Shown one piece after another: positions 7,801 through 7,815 of a stretch of DNA of 7,815 nt; the stretch's first letter is position 1, and every line of letters begins with the position of its first letter. The notes beneath the pieces were generated by a model, which did not search any database, was not told the origin of the DNA, and saw only the letters and a program-made list of their open reading frames with translations. Both the position numbers and the translations under genes were made by a program. This DNA is from Pedobacter sp. (lineage in GTDB: Bacteria > Bacteroidota > Bacteroidia > Sphingobacteriales > Sphingobacteriaceae), in contig JASLGV010000374.1 in NCBI GenBank assembly GCA_030149995.1, positions 1 through 7,815 on the forward strand, given 5' to 3'.

Positions 7801-7815
7801 GGCCGGCGGGGCGGT
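4805..7815 (+). CDS. czcA: CzcA-type heavy-metal efflux RND transporter (partial, right edge)
   Basis: The frame is open without a stop from ATG 4805 to the window end (1003 codons plus two bases). The product is the inner-membrane RND pump that exchanges protons for divalent metal ions and exports them through a CzcB/CzcC-type envelope channel. It opens with MLNKIIGFSVRNKLIV and TM1 (about 13-32). The periplasmic porter loop contains LPIDALPDITDNQVQV and an SFSRFGLSLVTIVF segment. TM2-TM6 follow, with TM4 carrying D401, D407 and E414 in IDFGLIVDGSVIVVEA. These match the proton-relay triad of Cupriavidus CzcA (D402, D408, E415), and point to Zn/Co/Cd/Ni rather than Cu/Ag specificity. TM7 (about 541-560) leads to GGEFIPQLEEGDF (562-574) and the second porter loop. 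TM8 begins near 878, and GVGFIALFGVAVLNG (933-947) is the conserved TM10 region. About 40 residues of a standard pump remain outside; Bacteroidota homologues are often longer, with a fused TolC-like channel domain. The start has no Shine-Dalgarno. Confidence 0.95.
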   Translation, partial: MLNKIIGFSVRNKLIVALFVLALVGWGTYEVTKLPIDALPDITDNQVQVITVSPSLGAPDIERLITFPIEQACSSISGLKQIRSFSRFGLSLVTIVFNEETDVYWARQQIAERLQQVQQEIPQGIGSPAMAPVSTGLGEIYQYVVRPKKGYEGKYDEQALRTIQDWIVRRQLLGTEGVAEVSSFGGRLKQYEVTVKQDQLKAFGLTISDIFDALEKNNENTGGAYIEKGPTVLYIRSEGLTTSLADIEKIVVKTLDNGMPVLMGQVARVQYGSAIRYGAMTYNAQGEVAGAVVMMLKGENASVVVKRVKDKIAEIQKMLPEGVVVEPFLDRTKMVDNAISTVETNLMEGALIVIFVLVFFLGNLRAGLIVSSVIPLSMLFAIILMNKFGVGGNLMSLGAIDFGLIVDGSVIVVEAILHRFSHSKHFRSINRIGQNQMDTEVEKSTGSMIKSAVFSQIIILIVYLPILSLEGIEGKMFKPMAWTIAFAILGAFILSVTYVPMMSALCLNKKISHKKTLTDKLMAWLERRYQPLLNRVLKFPKLILTTTVLLFALSVFIMGTLGGEFIPQLEEGDFAVETRLLTGSNLNNTIETTQKASKILLEQFPEVQKIVTKIGSAEVPTDPMPFEAGDMMVILKPKKEWTSASTFPELSAKMTRAVEVIPGITVGFQFPVQMRFNELMTGARQDVVCKIFGEDLDSLAGYAKRLGSIIGTVKGAINIYEEQVTGMPQVVIKYNRDGMAKYGVNVGDVNRVVNTAFAGQIAGQVYEGEKRFDMVVRLDESVRKNMRDVENLMILTKAGNQIPLSTVANIEEVEGVNQIQREDTKRRIIVGFNVKDRDVQSIVEELQLKAAQQLKLSRGYTISYGGSFENMTAAKSRLAIVVPIALLLIFLLLYFAFNSVKQGLLIYTAIPLSATGGILALWIRDLPFSISAGVGFIALFGVAVLNGILLVTEFNRLKKEGWTDVKRIVIHATKSKLRAVLMTALVPSLGFIPMAISTGAGGA

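Overview
The window looks like chromosome of a Bacteroidota bacterium, most likely a Sphingobacteriaceae-type organism (Pedobacter or a relative). Three things suggest this. Promoter-like sites fit the Bacteroidota form TTG-N19/20-TAnnTTTG, Shine-Dalgarno sequences are essentially absent before the starts, and the heavy-metal RND pump and the small protein ahead of it read like the Bacteroidota versions of those families. The genus is an inference, since no rRNA or marker gene is present.

Left part (1-2845, + strand): the C-terminal 440 codons of a large protein that enters from the left edge, then after 223 bases a complete AAA+ ATPase. The ATPase resembles the ATPase (Afp15/PVC15 class) that accompanies extracellular contractile injection systems (eCIS, phage-tail-like particles). 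The protein before it resembles the C-terminal part of large eCIS-associated effector or accessory proteins. I read this as the end of an eCIS gene cluster whose structural genes lie outside the window to the left. This is recognition from memory plus context, not a search result.

Middle part (2870-4276): a divergent regulator/enzyme pair. An HxlR-type winged-helix repressor on the - strand and an NmrA-like NAD(P)-binding protein on the + strand share an 82-base spacer. That spacer holds overlapping inverted repeats lying across a good Bacteroidota promoter, so the repressor probably controls both genes. A strong hairpin followed by a T-run closes the enzyme gene.

Right part (4308-7815, + strand): a heavy-metal efflux operon. 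A consensus promoter leads into a small exported protein rich in Asp/Glu and His, which starts with GTG almost on the predicted transcription start. After 82 bases follows a CzcA-type RND metal/proton antiporter, open through the right edge (1003 codons seen). The intramembrane Asp/Asp/Glu triad of divalent-cation (Zn/Co/Cd/Ni) pumps is intact. The membrane-fusion protein and outer-membrane channel are not in the window and are expected downstream, or partly fused to the pump.

There are no RNA genes, CRISPR arrays, insertion sequences or tRNA-linked attachment sites that I can see, and no gene-free stretch longer than 300 bases.
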